Source: Deltaproteobacteria bacterium
GTDB lineage: Bacteria > Desulfobacterota > DSM-4660 > Desulfatiglandales > Desulfatiglandaceae
Assembly (NCBI GenBank): GCA_021737785.1
Contig: JAIPDI010000024.1
Location: forward strand, 1-64,000
DNA: 64,000 nt
Reading direction: 5' to 3'
In this document: positions 17,195 through 25,976 of the stretch, in pieces
How the letters are laid out: every line of letters starts with the position of its first letter
Position numbering within the stretch: position 1 is the stretch's first letter
The notes under the pieces: model-generated
The model's database searches: none
What the model saw: only the letters and a program-made list of their open reading frames with translations
What the model was told of the DNA's origin: nothing
Translations under genes and position numbers: made by a program

Positions 17195-18421
17195 TCATGC
17201 CCGCCCCAGAAAGGAGGGCATCAGGTCGCATCCCTTTTCAAAATAGAGTCCCGACGCCTTTGCAGACGCCTCTGTAAACGCCGCCCCCCTTTTCCCTGAG
17301 GCCAGTTCTCCTTTGGCGGCCCATGCAAAGGGGGCAGGGTCGCTCGCGTGGGTCTTGATGGAGATCGGGGTGAAGTGATCGCTGGCGACCATCACCCGGT
17401 AATCCGGAAACTCTTCCAGACCGCTCAGCACAGGCCCCACCACCTTTTGGTCAAAGGCCTCGATGGCCTGGAGCTTTTCGCGGATATTGCCGTTGTGGCT
17501 GGCCTCGTCAGGGGCCTCCACATGGACGAACATGAAGTCAAGATCACGCAGGGCCGTTACCGCTTCCCGGGCCTTACCCGCATAATTGGTGTCCAGATAG
17601 CCGGTCGCCCCCTCCACGGATATCGGTGTGAGCCCCGCATAGACCCCGATCCCCCGCAGCAGGTCCACTGCCGAAATCACGCCCCCTTCGAGACCGTATT
17701 TGTCCCTGAACCGGGGGATGCGGAGCGCCTTTCCCTGACCCCAGAGCCAGATGGAATTGGCCTCTTTCAAACCCCGTCCCCTCCGCACCAGATTAACGGG
17801 ATGTTGCTTCAGAATGTCCCATGATCGTCGAATGACCGCGACCACCGGGTCCTTGCGTTCAGGGTCGAGATAGGAGGCCATGTTCTGATCCAGGACGTCA
17901 TGGGGCGGGATGGTCTCTGCGGCAAGGGGTCCGTTCTCCCAGACCAGAAGATGCCGGTAGGCGACGCCGGGATGAATGGTTGTCTCCGGAAGCACAAGAT
18001 CCCTTCGGAGTGTCTCCACAATCGCCCTCCCCTCCGGCGTGGGAATGTCCCCTGAGCTGTGGCTGACCATCACGATCTCCCTTTCAGAGCGGTGGTCGAG
18101 GGTCACCAGGTTCATCCGGAAGGCGACATCGCGCTCCCCTAACGGGATCCCCATGCTGGCCGCTTCAAAAGGGGCCCGGCCGGTAACACACAGGGTCGGA
18201 TCATACCCCAGGAGAGAGAGGTTTGCCACATCGCTCCCAGGGGATAATCCCGTGGGGATGGTCTTGACGAGCCCTACCCGGCACGCCGCGATACGATCCA
18301 TATTGGGGGTATGAGCGGCCTCGAGGGCCGTTCTTCCATCCAGATCGGCGAGGGGATAGTCGGCCATCCCGTCTCCGACCAAAAGAACATATTTCGGGCC
18401 GGTCTTCTGCCAGCGGGTCAT
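17195..18421 (-). CDS. ApgM-family phosphomutase-like protein, possible homoserine kinase
   Basis: A 408-residue alkaline-phosphatase superfamily protein of the archaeal-type cofactor-independent phosphoglycerate mutase family. The metal motif VGDGMADYP is near residues 15-23. The nucleophile region is GLSPGSDVANLSLLGYDP (Ser63), and VASDHFTPISIKTH lies near the C-terminus. It overlaps the end of hom by four bases and follows the aminotransferase, so an amino-acid role is plausible: members beside hom have been proposed to act as homoserine kinase in other anaerobes. No thrB is seen in the window. The glycolytic role remains possible. Confidence 0.85.
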   Translation of the reverse strand: MTRWQKTGPKYVLLVGDGMADYPLADLDGRTALEAAHTPNMDRIAACRVGLVKTIPTGLSPGSDVANLSLLGYDPTLCVTGRAPFEAASMGIPLGERDVAFRMNLVTLDHRSEREIVMVSHSSGDIPTPEGRAIVETLRRDLVLPETTIHPGVAYRHLLVWENGPLAAETIPPHDVLDQNMASYLDPERKDPVVAVIRRSWDILKQHPVNLVRRGRGLKEANSIWLWGQGKALRIPRFRDKYGLEGGVISAVDLLRGIGVYAGLTPISVEGATGYLDTNYAGKAREAVTALRDLDFMFVHVEAPDEASHNGNIREKLQAIEAFDQKVVGPVLSGLEEFPDYRVMVASDHFTPISIKTHASDPAPFAWAAKGELASGKRGAAFTEASAKASGLYFEKGCDLMPSFLGRA

Positions 18422-19737
18422 GGCTGGCTTCCTTCCACGCGGATCACCACGGTTTTCTCCGCCACCACGTCCAAATCATCGATTAACGAAATAGCCTTCT
18501 GCACGGCGCTTTCCCGGGCCTCATGGGTAAGCATGACAATCGCTACCGGGCCTTTGCGTCCCCGCCCCTTCTGGATCACAGACGATATGCTGATCCGGTG
18601 ATCCGCCAGAATCCCGGCAATCCGCGACAGGACCCCGGGTCTGTCCAGGGCCGATACCCTGAAATAATAAGGCGTCACCAGGTGTTGGATGGGCTGGATG
18701 ACGATATCTCTCACAGGTGCGTGAACATGGGCCAGGGGAGGCACGCGGACACTGTTTCCGCAACGGATCTCCCGTGCCAGGGCGATGATGTCCGAAACCA
18801 CTGCGCTCCCTGTGGGTCTCCTCCCTGCCCCCAGACCATAGTAGAGATTAGGCCCCACAAAATCGCCTTCAAGGTAGATGGCATTGAATGCCTCGTTGAC
18901 ATTGGCCAGGATATGATCCTTGGGGATCATGGTCGCGTGCACACGTGCCTCGATCCGGTCTCCCAGGTCCTTGGCAATGGCCAGCAGCTTGATGCCGTAC
19001 CCGAATTCGTCCGCGAATCGTATATCGTCGGGGGTCACGGCCACGATCCCCTCCCGGTAGATATCCTTGAACGAGACCGGGGCACCGAACGCGAGGGAGA
19101 TGATGATGGCCAGTTTATGGGCCGCATCGGCGCCATCCACATCCAGGGTCGGCGGGTCTTCTGCAAAACCCAGCCGGACCGCCTCAGCCACCGCCTTGTC
19201 AAAGGGAAGCCCCTCCTGCGTCATTTTGGTCAAGATATAGTTGGATGTCCCGTTCAGGATGCCGATACAGGTCTGGATGCGGTTTGCGGAAAGTCCGGTT
19301 TTCAAGGCACCGACAATAGGGATGCCGCCCCCCACACTGGCTTCAAAGCCCAGACCCACCCCCTGCGCTTCCGCGGCCCGGTATATCTCAGGCCCGCATT
19401 CCGCCAGAAGCGCCTTGTTGGCGGTTACCACATGCTTTCCGGTCTTCATGGCCTCGAGGATCAAATTCCTGGCGGTTTCTATCCCGCCGATCAGCTCGAC
19501 CACCACGTCGATTTCCGGATCACGAATCACCTCCATGGCGTCAAGGGTGAAGAGGGACCTGTCAGGTTGCAGGGCAATCCCCCGATCAGACGTGATATCC
19601 AGGTCCGCGATTCTTTTGACCACCACCTCCGTCCCGACCCGGCTGGCGATAATCTCCCGATTGGTGTACAGGACCTCAACCACCCCGGCCCCTACGGTCC
19701 CAAATCCGATTATCCCTATGTTTATTGTCGACATCAA
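18418..19737 (-). CDS. hom: Homoserine dehydrogenase
   Basis: A 439-residue NAD(P)-dependent enzyme reducing aspartate semialdehyde to homoserine for threonine and methionine. The Rossmann motif is IGFGTVGAGVVE; the catalytic region includes GILNGTSNYILTKM and AEDPPTLDVDGADAAHKLAI with the conserved Lys. A C-terminal ACT domain (FRVSALDRPGVLSRIA) suggests feedback control by threonine. GAGGA precedes the ATG. It is coupled by ATGA overlap to the ApgM-like gene. Confidence 0.95.
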   Translation of the reverse strand: MMSTINIGIIGFGTVGAGVVEVLYTNREIIASRVGTEVVVKRIADLDITSDRGIALQPDRSLFTLDAMEVIRDPEIDVVVELIGGIETARNLILEAMKTGKHVVTANKALLAECGPEIYRAAEAQGVGLGFEASVGGGIPIVGALKTGLSANRIQTCIGILNGTSNYILTKMTQEGLPFDKAVAEAVRLGFAEDPPTLDVDGADAAHKLAIIISLAFGAPVSFKDIYREGIVAVTPDDIRFADEFGYGIKLLAIAKDLGDRIEARVHATMIPKDHILANVNEAFNAIYLEGDFVGPNLYYGLGAGRRPTGSAVVSDIIALAREIRCGNSVRVPPLAHVHAPVRDIVIQPIQHLVTPYYFRVSALDRPGVLSRIAGILADHRISISSVIQKGRGRKGPVAIVMLTHEARESAVQKAISLIDDLDVVAEKTVVIRVEGSQP

Positions 19738-19756
19738 AATTTTCCTCGGTTTATTT

Positions 19757-19930
19757 TAGGCGCAAGGCGTCAGACGCAAGGCGCAAGGCGTCAGGTTCAG
19801 GAATTGCCGCCGATAGCCTGTTTCCCACGTTTCCCAATTCCTCATTCCAGCATTCCTCAATTCCAGCATTCCAGCATTCCTCAATTCCTCAATCCTCAAT
19901 TCTTCAATTCCTCAATCCCTCAATTCTTCA
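19757..19930. repeat. Simple-repeat spacer between hom and aminotransferase
   Basis: Degenerate tandem units GGCGCAAGGCGTCAGAC (19760-19797) are followed by many CTCAATTCCT- and CCAGCATTCC-type units up to 19930. They share the period and consensus of the octamer array at 58711-58782. They separate two genes that otherwise form one minus-strand operon and may be recombination-generated filler. Confidence 0.65.
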
Positions 19931-19934
19931 ACCC

Positions 19935-21101
19935 CTACAGCACCGCTTTAATCCCCTTGATGGCCTGACGCGTGCGGTGGGGATTTTCAACCAGGGCGAA
20001 CCGGACATGATCGTCCCCGTATTGCCCGAAGCCGATGCCGGGAGAGACTGCCACCTTGGCCTCTTTGATGAGCATCTTGGAGAATTCCACCGAACCCATA
20101 TGGGCATATGTATCAGGGATCTTTCCCCACACGAACATGGTCCCTTTGGGTTTCTCGATATGCCAGCCCACGCGGTCCAGGCCGTCCACAAGCACGTCGC
20201 GCCGTTCCCTGTAGACCTCCACGATCTCACGGACGCAGTCATAGGGTCCGTTCAGGGCGATAATGGCGGCGATCTGGATCGGCTGGAACACGCCGTAATC
20301 GAGATAACTCTTGATCCGCCGAAGCGCTCCTACCAGCGCGGGGTTGCCCACGCAGAAGCCCACCCGCCATCCGGGCATGGAATAGCTCTTGGAAAGGCTG
20401 AAAAATTCCACGCCGATCTCCTTGGCACCCGGGATCTGGAGAAAGCTGGGGGGCTCATACCCGTCAAAGACCAGGTCTGCATAGGCAAAGTCGTGTATCA
20501 CCACCATGTCGTGTTCCCGGCAGAAATCCACGATCTTCTCAAAAAAGGCGCGATCCACCACCGCGGTCGTCGGGTTGTGGGGGTAGGAGATGATCAGCAT
20601 CTTGGGGGCAGGCCATGTCTGCTTCACGGCCACGAGGAGGTCCTCGAAGAAATCCCTGTCCGGCCCAATGGGTATGCTCCTCAAATCCCCCCCGGCGATG
20701 ATGACCGAATAGGGATGTATCGGATAGGTCGGATTGGGCGCAAAGACCACGTCCCCGGGGCTGATGGTGGCCAGCACCAGATGGGAAAGCCCTTCTTTGG
20801 CCCCGATAGTAACAATCGCCTCTTCATCCGGGTCCAGATCCACATCATAGCGGCGTTTGTACCAGTCGCAGATGGCATGCCTCAGTTTGGTGATGCCCAT
20901 GGAGGCGGAATACCGGTGGTTATGCCCTTTTTCTGCGGCCTCCACCAGTTTGTCGACGATATGCTTGGGCGTCGGGATATCCGGATTTCCCATGCCCAGG
21001 TCCACGATATCCTCTCCCCGGTGTCTGGCCTCCATCTTGATCTTGTTGACCGTTGCAAAGACATACGGGGGCAGACGGCTCATTCTCCTGAATTCCTGCA
21101 T
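19935..21101 (-). CDS. AlaC-like class I/II aminotransferase
   Basis: A 388-residue PLP enzyme. The PLP-lysine motif is [15 protein letters not shown], with upstream [21 protein letters not shown] and [14 protein letters not shown] for cofactor binding. The sequence resembles the AlaC (glutamate-pyruvate) group, which is close to LL-diaminopimelate aminotransferase. A GGGAG site precedes the ATG. It lies upstream of hom and the ApgM-like gene in the same direction, consistent with amino-acid biosynthesis. Confidence 0.88.
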   Translation of the reverse strand: MQEFRRMSRLPPYVFATVNKIKMEARHRGEDIVDLGMGNPDIPTPKHIVDKLVEAAEKGHNHRYSASMGITKLRHAICDWYKRRYDVDLDPDEEAIVTIGAKEGLSHLVLATISPGDVVFAPNPTYPIHPYSVIIAGGDLRSIPIGPDRDFFEDLLVAVKQTWPAPKMLIISYPHNPTTAVVDRAFFEKIVDFCREHDMVVIHDFAYADLVFDGYEPPSFLQIPGAKEIGVEFFSLSKSYSMPGWRVGFCVGNPALVGALRRIKSYLDYGVFQPIQIAAIIALNGPYDCVREIVEVYRERRDVLVDGLDRVGWHIEKPKGTMFVWGKIPDTYAHMGSVEFSKMLIKEAKVAVSPGIGFGQYGDDHVRFALVENPHRTRQAIKGIKAVL

Positions 21102-21424
21102 GGCTCAATACTCCCTTATGCAATCATAGACAATTCAAGGACTCACCTGCTGGTGCGAAATTTTGTATGCTACTTCAAAATCCGCAAAAAAGCAAAATCA
21201 AAATTGGGAATCCCGGTTTCAAATATCCAATGAAATCCCCATGAGGGCAGCTTTATGCCGCGACCCTTACGCCTCACCAAGACTTGAATCCCTCTCTGGA
21301 AAACTGAATACCGCCACATCTGTACTCTTTGTGTGACATCGAACCATGTCTTGGGTATAATCGGGCCGCGAAGTATCCGGAATCCAGCATTTTGGAAACC
21401 AGAACCCGAAATCAGGAGGATCAC
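21102..21424. other. Divergent intergenic region
   Basis: A 323-base region between the minus-strand aminotransferase and the plus-strand crotonase. Apart from the plus-strand promoter listed separately, no structure, repeat or RNA is recognised. It is AT-richer than the flanking genes, as expected for a divergent promoter region. The minus-strand promoter is not obvious. Confidence 0.5.
21333..21361 (+). promoter_or_regulatory. Promoter for the crotonase-family gene
   Basis: A -35 box GTGACA (21333-21338), a 17-base spacer and a perfect -10 TATAAT (21356-21361). Predicted transcription start near 21368, about 57 bases before the ATG, with AGGAGG at 21416-21421. Confidence 0.6.
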
Positions 21425-22252
21425 ATGCCAGCAATCGAAGAAGAAAATCCAGTTACCTATCATCGAGAGGACTTCATCGGATTCATTACCCTGAACCGGC
21501 CCGCTAAACGGAACGCATTGAACCCGGTGGTGTGGAATGCCCTGGACAAGGCTATCGGAGCGGCGGAAAAAGACGGGGAAGCGCGGGTGATTCTCCTCAC
21601 CGGCAAGGGAAAATCGTTTTGCGCAGGGCTCGATCTGAGTCCGGAAAACGAACTCCTCTCTGTGGTAGGCCAGACCCCGGATGCAGCCCAAAAGGTCTGG
21701 TTTTTCAAGGAGATCAGGAAGGTCCAGGATATCCATACCCGGCTGGAGCAGTTGACGAGACCCACCATCGCCCTGATCCACAGCCATTGTCTCGGGGCCG
21801 GACTCGAACTGGTCCTCTGCTGCGACATCCGGCTCTGCACCCAGGATACCCTGTTTGCCTTTCCAGAGGCCAAGCTCGGCTTCATCACCGATGTGGGGGG
21901 ACTGCAGCGTCTGCCAAGGGTGGTGGGAAAGGGCCATGCCCGGGAGATCGCCTTCCGGGGGCACCGCTTCGACGCCCGCCGCGCACAGGCCATTCAACTG
22001 GTCAATGATGTCTTCCCAGACAAGGAAGCCCTTGATATCAAAGGGAAGGAAATGGCCCAAGAAATCGCAGGGAATCCCCCGCTGGCGGTCCAGGGCGCCA
22101 AGGAGGTCCTTTGCTTTGACGAGGAGGCCGGCCTGGAAGAATCCCTGGCGTACAATGCCGCCCGATCCAGCATGATCGTCCCCTCTCAGGATCTCATGGA
22201 GGCTGTCGCGGCCTTTGTGCAGAAACGACAGGGGACATTCAAGGGCGCGTGA
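21425..22252 (+). CDS. Crotonase family; dienoyl-CoA isomerase-like
   Basis: A 275-residue acyl-CoA enzyme. The start at 21425 is set by AGGAGG directly upstream. Oxyanion-hole segments are CAGLDL and GAGLEL; FPEAKLGF carries the Glu position. The following ITDVGGLQRLPRVVG, with Asp before VGG, closely matches delta3,5-delta2,4-dienoyl-CoA isomerases (ECH1), which process odd double bonds in unsaturated fatty acids. Ordinary enoyl-CoA hydratase activity is the alternative. It lies just before the TetR regulator and the Etf module. Confidence 0.85.
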   Translation: MPAIEEENPVTYHREDFIGFITLNRPAKRNALNPVVWNALDKAIGAAEKDGEARVILLTGKGKSFCAGLDLSPENELLSVVGQTPDAAQKVWFFKEIRKVQDIHTRLEQLTRPTIALIHSHCLGAGLELVLCCDIRLCTQDTLFAFPEAKLGFITDVGGLQRLPRVVGKGHAREIAFRGHRFDARRAQAIQLVNDVFPDKEALDIKGKEMAQEIAGNPPLAVQGAKEVLCFDEEAGLEESLAYNAARSSMIVPSQDLMEAVAAFVQKRQGTFKGA

Positions 22253-22315
22253 GAGAGACTTCAACCCGGTACCTCCCTGAAGCGGCATCGCCTCAACCGA
22301 AAAAGCCCTTTAGGC

Positions 22316-22344
22316 TTGACAAGGGTCCCCTGCAATGGTATTTT
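22316..22344 (+). promoter_or_regulatory. Promoter of the TetR regulator operon
   Basis: Perfect -35 TTGACA (22316-22321), a 17-base spacer and -10 TATTTT (22339-22344). The start should be near 22351, immediately before the CAAAC..GTTTG element. It probably drives the TetR gene and, by read-through, the downstream oxidoreductase-Etf genes. Confidence 0.65.
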
Positions 22345-22356
22345 GCGGATATCGAT

Positions 22357-22370
22357 CAAACGTTTGTTTG
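22357..22370 (+). promoter_or_regulatory. Candidate TetR/PsrA-like operator
   Basis: The sequence CAAACGTTTGTTTG contains a perfect 10-bp palindrome (22357-22366). It also fits the CAAAC-N4-GTTTG form of PsrA-type fatty-acid-responsive operators. It lies at the predicted transcription start and 20 bases before the GTG start, an ideal place for autorepression. Binding is inferred. Confidence 0.5.
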
Positions 22371-22390
22371 GCTATCAGGGAGGTTCACCC

Positions 22391-22972
22391 GTGCCCGGTC
22401 CCAAAAGTCGTGAGAAAATCAAGGAGATTCAGAGCGTTGTCGCGCCCCTTTTCGCATATAAGGGGTATCATTCCACGACGATGCGCGAAATCGCCCGGGA
22501 ACTCGGCATGAACCAGTCATCCCTCTACCATTATTTCAGGAGCAAAGAGAACATCCTCTTCGAACTCATGAATGATGCCGTGGATAATGCCCTGACCACC
22601 CTGAAGGAGATCTGTGCCGGAGACCTTCTTCCTAGGGACAAGCTGTACAACATCCTTCACTTCTATACCCGATATTATGCCGGGGCCCCTGAACGTCTCA
22701 TCCTTCTGGTGAATGAGCAGAATTCATTGACCCCTGAACACCGTCGCATCCTGGTGGAAAAACAGCGACAATATGTGGTGATCTTCAAGGAAGTCTTCGA
22801 GGAACTGGAAGGGATCCGCCTGAAAAAGGAGGTTCCCCGCAGCATTGCCATATTTGCATTCCTTGGAATGGTGCATTACACCATTACATGGTACCGCAAG
22901 GAGGGACCCATAGGCCTGGAGCGGCTGGCGGACATATTTGCGGAAATCTTTACCAGAGGGGTGTTAACATAA
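22391..22972 (+). CDS. TetR-family regulator, likely of fatty-acid oxidation
   Basis: A 193-residue TetR protein. The GTG at 22391 is chosen because GGGAGG lies 8 bases upstream and the helix-turn-helix begins soon after; the longer in-frame ORF would include promoter DNA. The HTH is TTMREIARELGMNQSSLYHYFRSKENIL. The ligand domain is helical with a hydrophobic C-terminus. Position upstream of the oxidoreductase, Etf and acyl-CoA dehydrogenase genes suggests an acyl-CoA-sensing repressor. Confidence 0.9.
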   Translation: MPGPKSREKIKEIQSVVAPLFAYKGYHSTTMREIARELGMNQSSLYHYFRSKENILFELMNDAVDNALTTLKEICAGDLLPRDKLYNILHFYTRYYAGAPERLILLVNEQNSLTPEHRRILVEKQRQYVVIFKEVFEELEGIRLKKEVPRSIAIFAFLGMVHYTITWYRKEGPIGLERLADIFAEIFTRGVLT

Positions 22973-23002
22973 AATGAAGCGTCTAAACAGGAGCCATGAA
23001 CC

Positions 23003-25060
23003 ATGCCTCTGAACCATCCCGCCGATGCCGTCTATCTTGGAGTGCCCGGCTGGGTCTATGCCTGGATCATCTGTATCGCAGGGCTCTCTCTCTTTACCTA
23101 TATCATCTACAAAAGGGTCGTTTTGATCCGTTCCGGGGCCCCGGATCCCCGGTTTGCCCATATGGGAAAAAGGCTGGTGCATCTCCTCCTGTATGGGATT
23201 CTTCAGAAGCGACAACCCCGCTATCTCTGGGCGGGCCTGATTCACCTGATGATTTTCTGGGGATTTGTTGTCCTTGGACTTCGTTCCATCGATCTGGTGA
23301 CTCAGGGACTGAACATCCCCATCCTTGACCCCCTGATGCAGACGGGATTCGGCCTGTTTTACAATACCCTCAAAGACCTCTTCGAGGTGATCGTCCTGGT
23401 CGCATGCATCTGGGCCATCCTGCGGCGGGCACTGATGCGGCCGGAACGCTATGAGGGGAGCCATCACTGGGAGGCCTATCTGGTCCTGGGTCTCATCGGT
23501 TTTCTGATGCTCACGGACATATTTTATGAGGGCGCAGGACTGCTCCTGGAGCCCTCCCCTTCGGGAGGGTGGCTGCCTGCGTCTCAAGGGGCCGCCCTGA
23601 TCCTGAGCGGGTCGGATCCGCGGCTTCTCGCCGGGATCCATGCAGGGAGCTACTGGCTCCACATCCTGGCCTTTTTCTTTTTTCTCAACTTCCTCCCTTT
23701 AGGGAAACACTTCCATATCATCACCGCACTCCCCAACGTGTTTTTCAAGAGGCTCTCCACCGGGGGCGTCAAGCCTGCGAGGTGGGATATCGAGGATATT
23801 GACGACCTCGACAGCATGGGAGTCGAAAAAATTGAGGATTTCACCTGGAAACACATCCTTGACTTTTATACCTGCACCGAATGCGGCCGCTGCTCGGACA
23901 ACTGCCCGGCATACACCATCGGGAGGCCCCTCTCGCCCAAGATGCTCACCATGAAGCTGAGGGACCATTGTTTTAATGCGGTGCCCTTGTTTGGAGGAAA
24001 AAACAAGGACCGTTCAGAGGGAAATGGTGCGGCCTTGGTGGGGGGCATCGTGTCTCACGATGAAATCTGGTCATGCACCACCTGCGGCGCGTGTGAAGCC
24101 GAATGCCCGGTTTTCATCGAATACATCGATAAGATTATCGATATGAGACGCCACCTGATTGAGACTTCACAGAACCCCAAGACCTTCAATCAGGTCCTGA
24201 TGCACATCGAAAAGACAGGGAATCCCTTTGGAAAGCCCGCGGCAAAGCGCGCCGACTGGGTGGAGGAATGCCGGGACATCCCTGTAAGGCGGCTGAAACA
24301 GGGCGATGCCGTGGATGTTCTCTTTTTTGTCGACGGCTACGGCTCCTATGATCCGGCCGGCCAGTCCATCGCCTGCGACATGGTTCGGGCATTTCATAGT
24401 GGGGGGATCGACTTCGGCATACTCGGCCCTTCGGAAAAAGATTCGGGGCATCAGGTCCGCCGCATGGGGGAAGAAGGCCTCTTTCAGCTCCTGATGGAAG
24501 AGAACATGGAAATCCTGAAAGAGATTCGATTCAACCGGATCGTCACCACCGATCCCCACGCCTTCAACACCCTTAAAAACGACTACCCCGGTGCTTTCCC
24601 CGTGATGCACTATACGGAATTCTTTGCCTCTTTGGTGGACGAGGGAAGGCTGAAGCCCTCAACCCCTTTGGATACAGAGGATGTATACACGTATCACGAT
24701 CCCTGCTACCTGGGACGTCACAACCGCATCTATGACGCCCCGAGAAGACTCCTTCGCGCCCTCCCCGGCCTCAATCTGGTTGAAATGCAGCGCTCCCGGG
24801 ACAGGAGCTTCTGCTGCGGCGGAGGGGATGTGATGCTCTGGCATGAAATCGAGCAGGAAGAGATGCGGATGGCCGCAAAAAGAATAGAGATGGCCAGGGA
24901 GGCCGGCGCAAATGTGATTGTCACCGCCTGTCCCTTCTGCTACATACACTTTGAAGATGCCATCAAGACCGACGGGTGGGAAGGGCAAATGAGGGTGGTT
25001 GATCTCATGAACCTCCTGGTCGCCACCTTGGATGGCGGAATTCAGAGAGCCGGGGATTAG
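23003..25060 (+). CDS. EMO-type Etf:quinone oxidoreductase (membrane Fe-S, HdrD-like)
   Basis: A 685-residue membrane protein. The N-terminal 240 residues have five hydrophobic helices with several His, as in NarI-like cytochrome b domains. Two ferredoxin-type [4Fe-4S] motifs follow (C291/C294/C297/C301 and C358/C361/C364/C368), then two CCG-type modules (HDPCYLG with Cys568; FCCGGG with C604/C605). This domain order and the downstream etfBA match Etf:menaquinone oxidoreductases (EMO) of fatty-acid-degrading anaerobes, which pass electrons from acyl-CoA dehydrogenases via Etf to menaquinone. It is 30 bases after the TetR gene. Confidence 0.88.
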   Translation: MPLNHPADAVYLGVPGWVYAWIICIAGLSLFTYIIYKRVVLIRSGAPDPRFAHMGKRLVHLLLYGILQKRQPRYLWAGLIHLMIFWGFVVLGLRSIDLVTQGLNIPILDPLMQTGFGLFYNTLKDLFEVIVLVACIWAILRRALMRPERYEGSHHWEAYLVLGLIGFLMLTDIFYEGAGLLLEPSPSGGWLPASQGAALILSGSDPRLLAGIHAGSYWLHILAFFFFLNFLPLGKHFHIITALPNVFFKRLSTGGVKPARWDIEDIDDLDSMGVEKIEDFTWKHILDFYTCTECGRCSDNCPAYTIGRPLSPKMLTMKLRDHCFNAVPLFGGKNKDRSEGNGAALVGGIVSHDEIWSCTTCGACEAECPVFIEYIDKIIDMRRHLIETSQNPKTFNQVLMHIEKTGNPFGKPAAKRADWVEECRDIPVRRLKQGDAVDVLFFVDGYGSYDPAGQSIACDMVRAFHSGGIDFGILGPSEKDSGHQVRRMGEEGLFQLLMEENMEILKEIRFNRIVTTDPHAFNTLKNDYPGAFPVMHYTEFFASLVDEGRLKPSTPLDTEDVYTYHDPCYLGRHNRIYDAPRRLLRALPGLNLVEMQRSRDRSFCCGGGDVMLWHEIEQEEMRMAAKRIEMAREAGANVIVTACPFCYIHFEDAIKTDGWEGQMRVVDLMNLLVATLDGGIQRAGD

Positions 25061-25074
25061 GGATTGAAGGATTT

Positions 25075-25185
25075 GGAAGGAGAACATTGCATTTAATTCC
25101 TGAATTCATAATTCCTTCATTCCTTAATTCCTAAATTCGCAAATTCATAATTCTTGATTCATAATTCATAATTCATTTAACACCG
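25075..25185. repeat. Simple-repeat spacer before etfB
   Basis: The gap between the oxidoreductase and etfB is filled with degenerate ATTCCT / AATTCATAATTC units. They look like the spacer repeats at 19757-19930 and 58711-58782, and they interrupt an otherwise tight operon. A good ribosome site (GGGAGG) follows for etfB. Confidence 0.6.
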
Positions 25186-25196
25186 GGAGGCAACCG

Positions 25197-25976
25197 ATGA
25201 ACATTATTGTCTGCATCAAGCGGGTTCCCATGACCCAGGAGGTGGACCTGGAGATAGACAAAGACGGCAAGGGAATCAAGACGGATGCCCTGGCATACGT
25301 AATCAACGACTGGGACAACTATTGCATCGAGGAGGCGGTGCGGCTCCAGGAGACCTTGGGCGGCAGTGTGACCGCCATCACCATCGGGAGCGAGGATGAT
25401 GAGGAGATCCTGAGACGGGCACTGGCGATGGGGGCTGACAAGGCCGTCCGCATAGATCCGGGAGCGCGTGAATTGGACGGGTTCGTCATCTCGCAGGTCC
25501 TTGCAAAGGCCATTCAGGGGATGGACTACGATCTGATCCTGACCGGTGTCCAGGCCGACGACGACAACAGCGGCATGGTCGGGATCATGCTGGCCGAAAC
25601 GCTGGCCCTGAGCCATGCGGCGGTGGTCACCGATGTGCAACCGGAAGGGCATATCGCCGCCATCCGGGTGGAACTGGAAGGCGGCATGGACGAGGTCTCC
25701 AAGATACAACTCCCATCGCTCTTGACCATCCAAACCGGCATCAACGAACCGAGATACGTCTCCATCATGGGGATCCGAAAGGCCAGAAAAAAGGAACTCA
25801 CAATCATCCCCGTGGCCGATTTGGGCCTCTCAGAGGATGACCTGACCCCGAGGACCCGGATCGAGGAGGTGTTTCTCCCGCCCGAGACCACGGGGGCCGA
25901 GATGATCGAGGGCGATGCCGCTTCGGTGGCTGCACAACTCATCAAAATTATCAAAGAAAAGGGGGTGAGCATATAA
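25197..25976 (+). CDS. etfB: Electron transfer flavoprotein beta subunit
   Basis: A 259-residue Etf beta subunit starting MNIIVCIKRVP. The AMP/FAD-binding alpha/beta fold includes the segment GVQADDDNSGMVGIMLAE and GGMDEVSKIQLPSLLTIQTG. It forms a heterodimer with EtfA and carries electrons from acyl-CoA dehydrogenase to the membrane oxidoreductase encoded upstream. Its stop immediately precedes the etfA ATG. Confidence 0.94.
   Translation: MNIIVCIKRVPMTQEVDLEIDKDGKGIKTDALAYVINDWDNYCIEEAVRLQETLGGSVTAITIGSEDDEEILRRALAMGADKAVRIDPGARELDGFVISQVLAKAIQGMDYDLILTGVQADDDNSGMVGIMLAETLALSHAAVVTDVQPEGHIAAIRVELEGGMDEVSKIQLPSLLTIQTGINEPRYVSIMGIRKARKKELTIIPVADLGLSEDDLTPRTRIEEVFLPPETTGAEMIEGDAASVAAQLIKIIKEKGVSI

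Noticed and set aside
18523-19968. Long plus-strand open frame (481 codons) opposite hom
   Set aside because: A shadow of hom and of the simple-repeat spacer, ending in repeat-derived residues (Pro/Ser/Gln).
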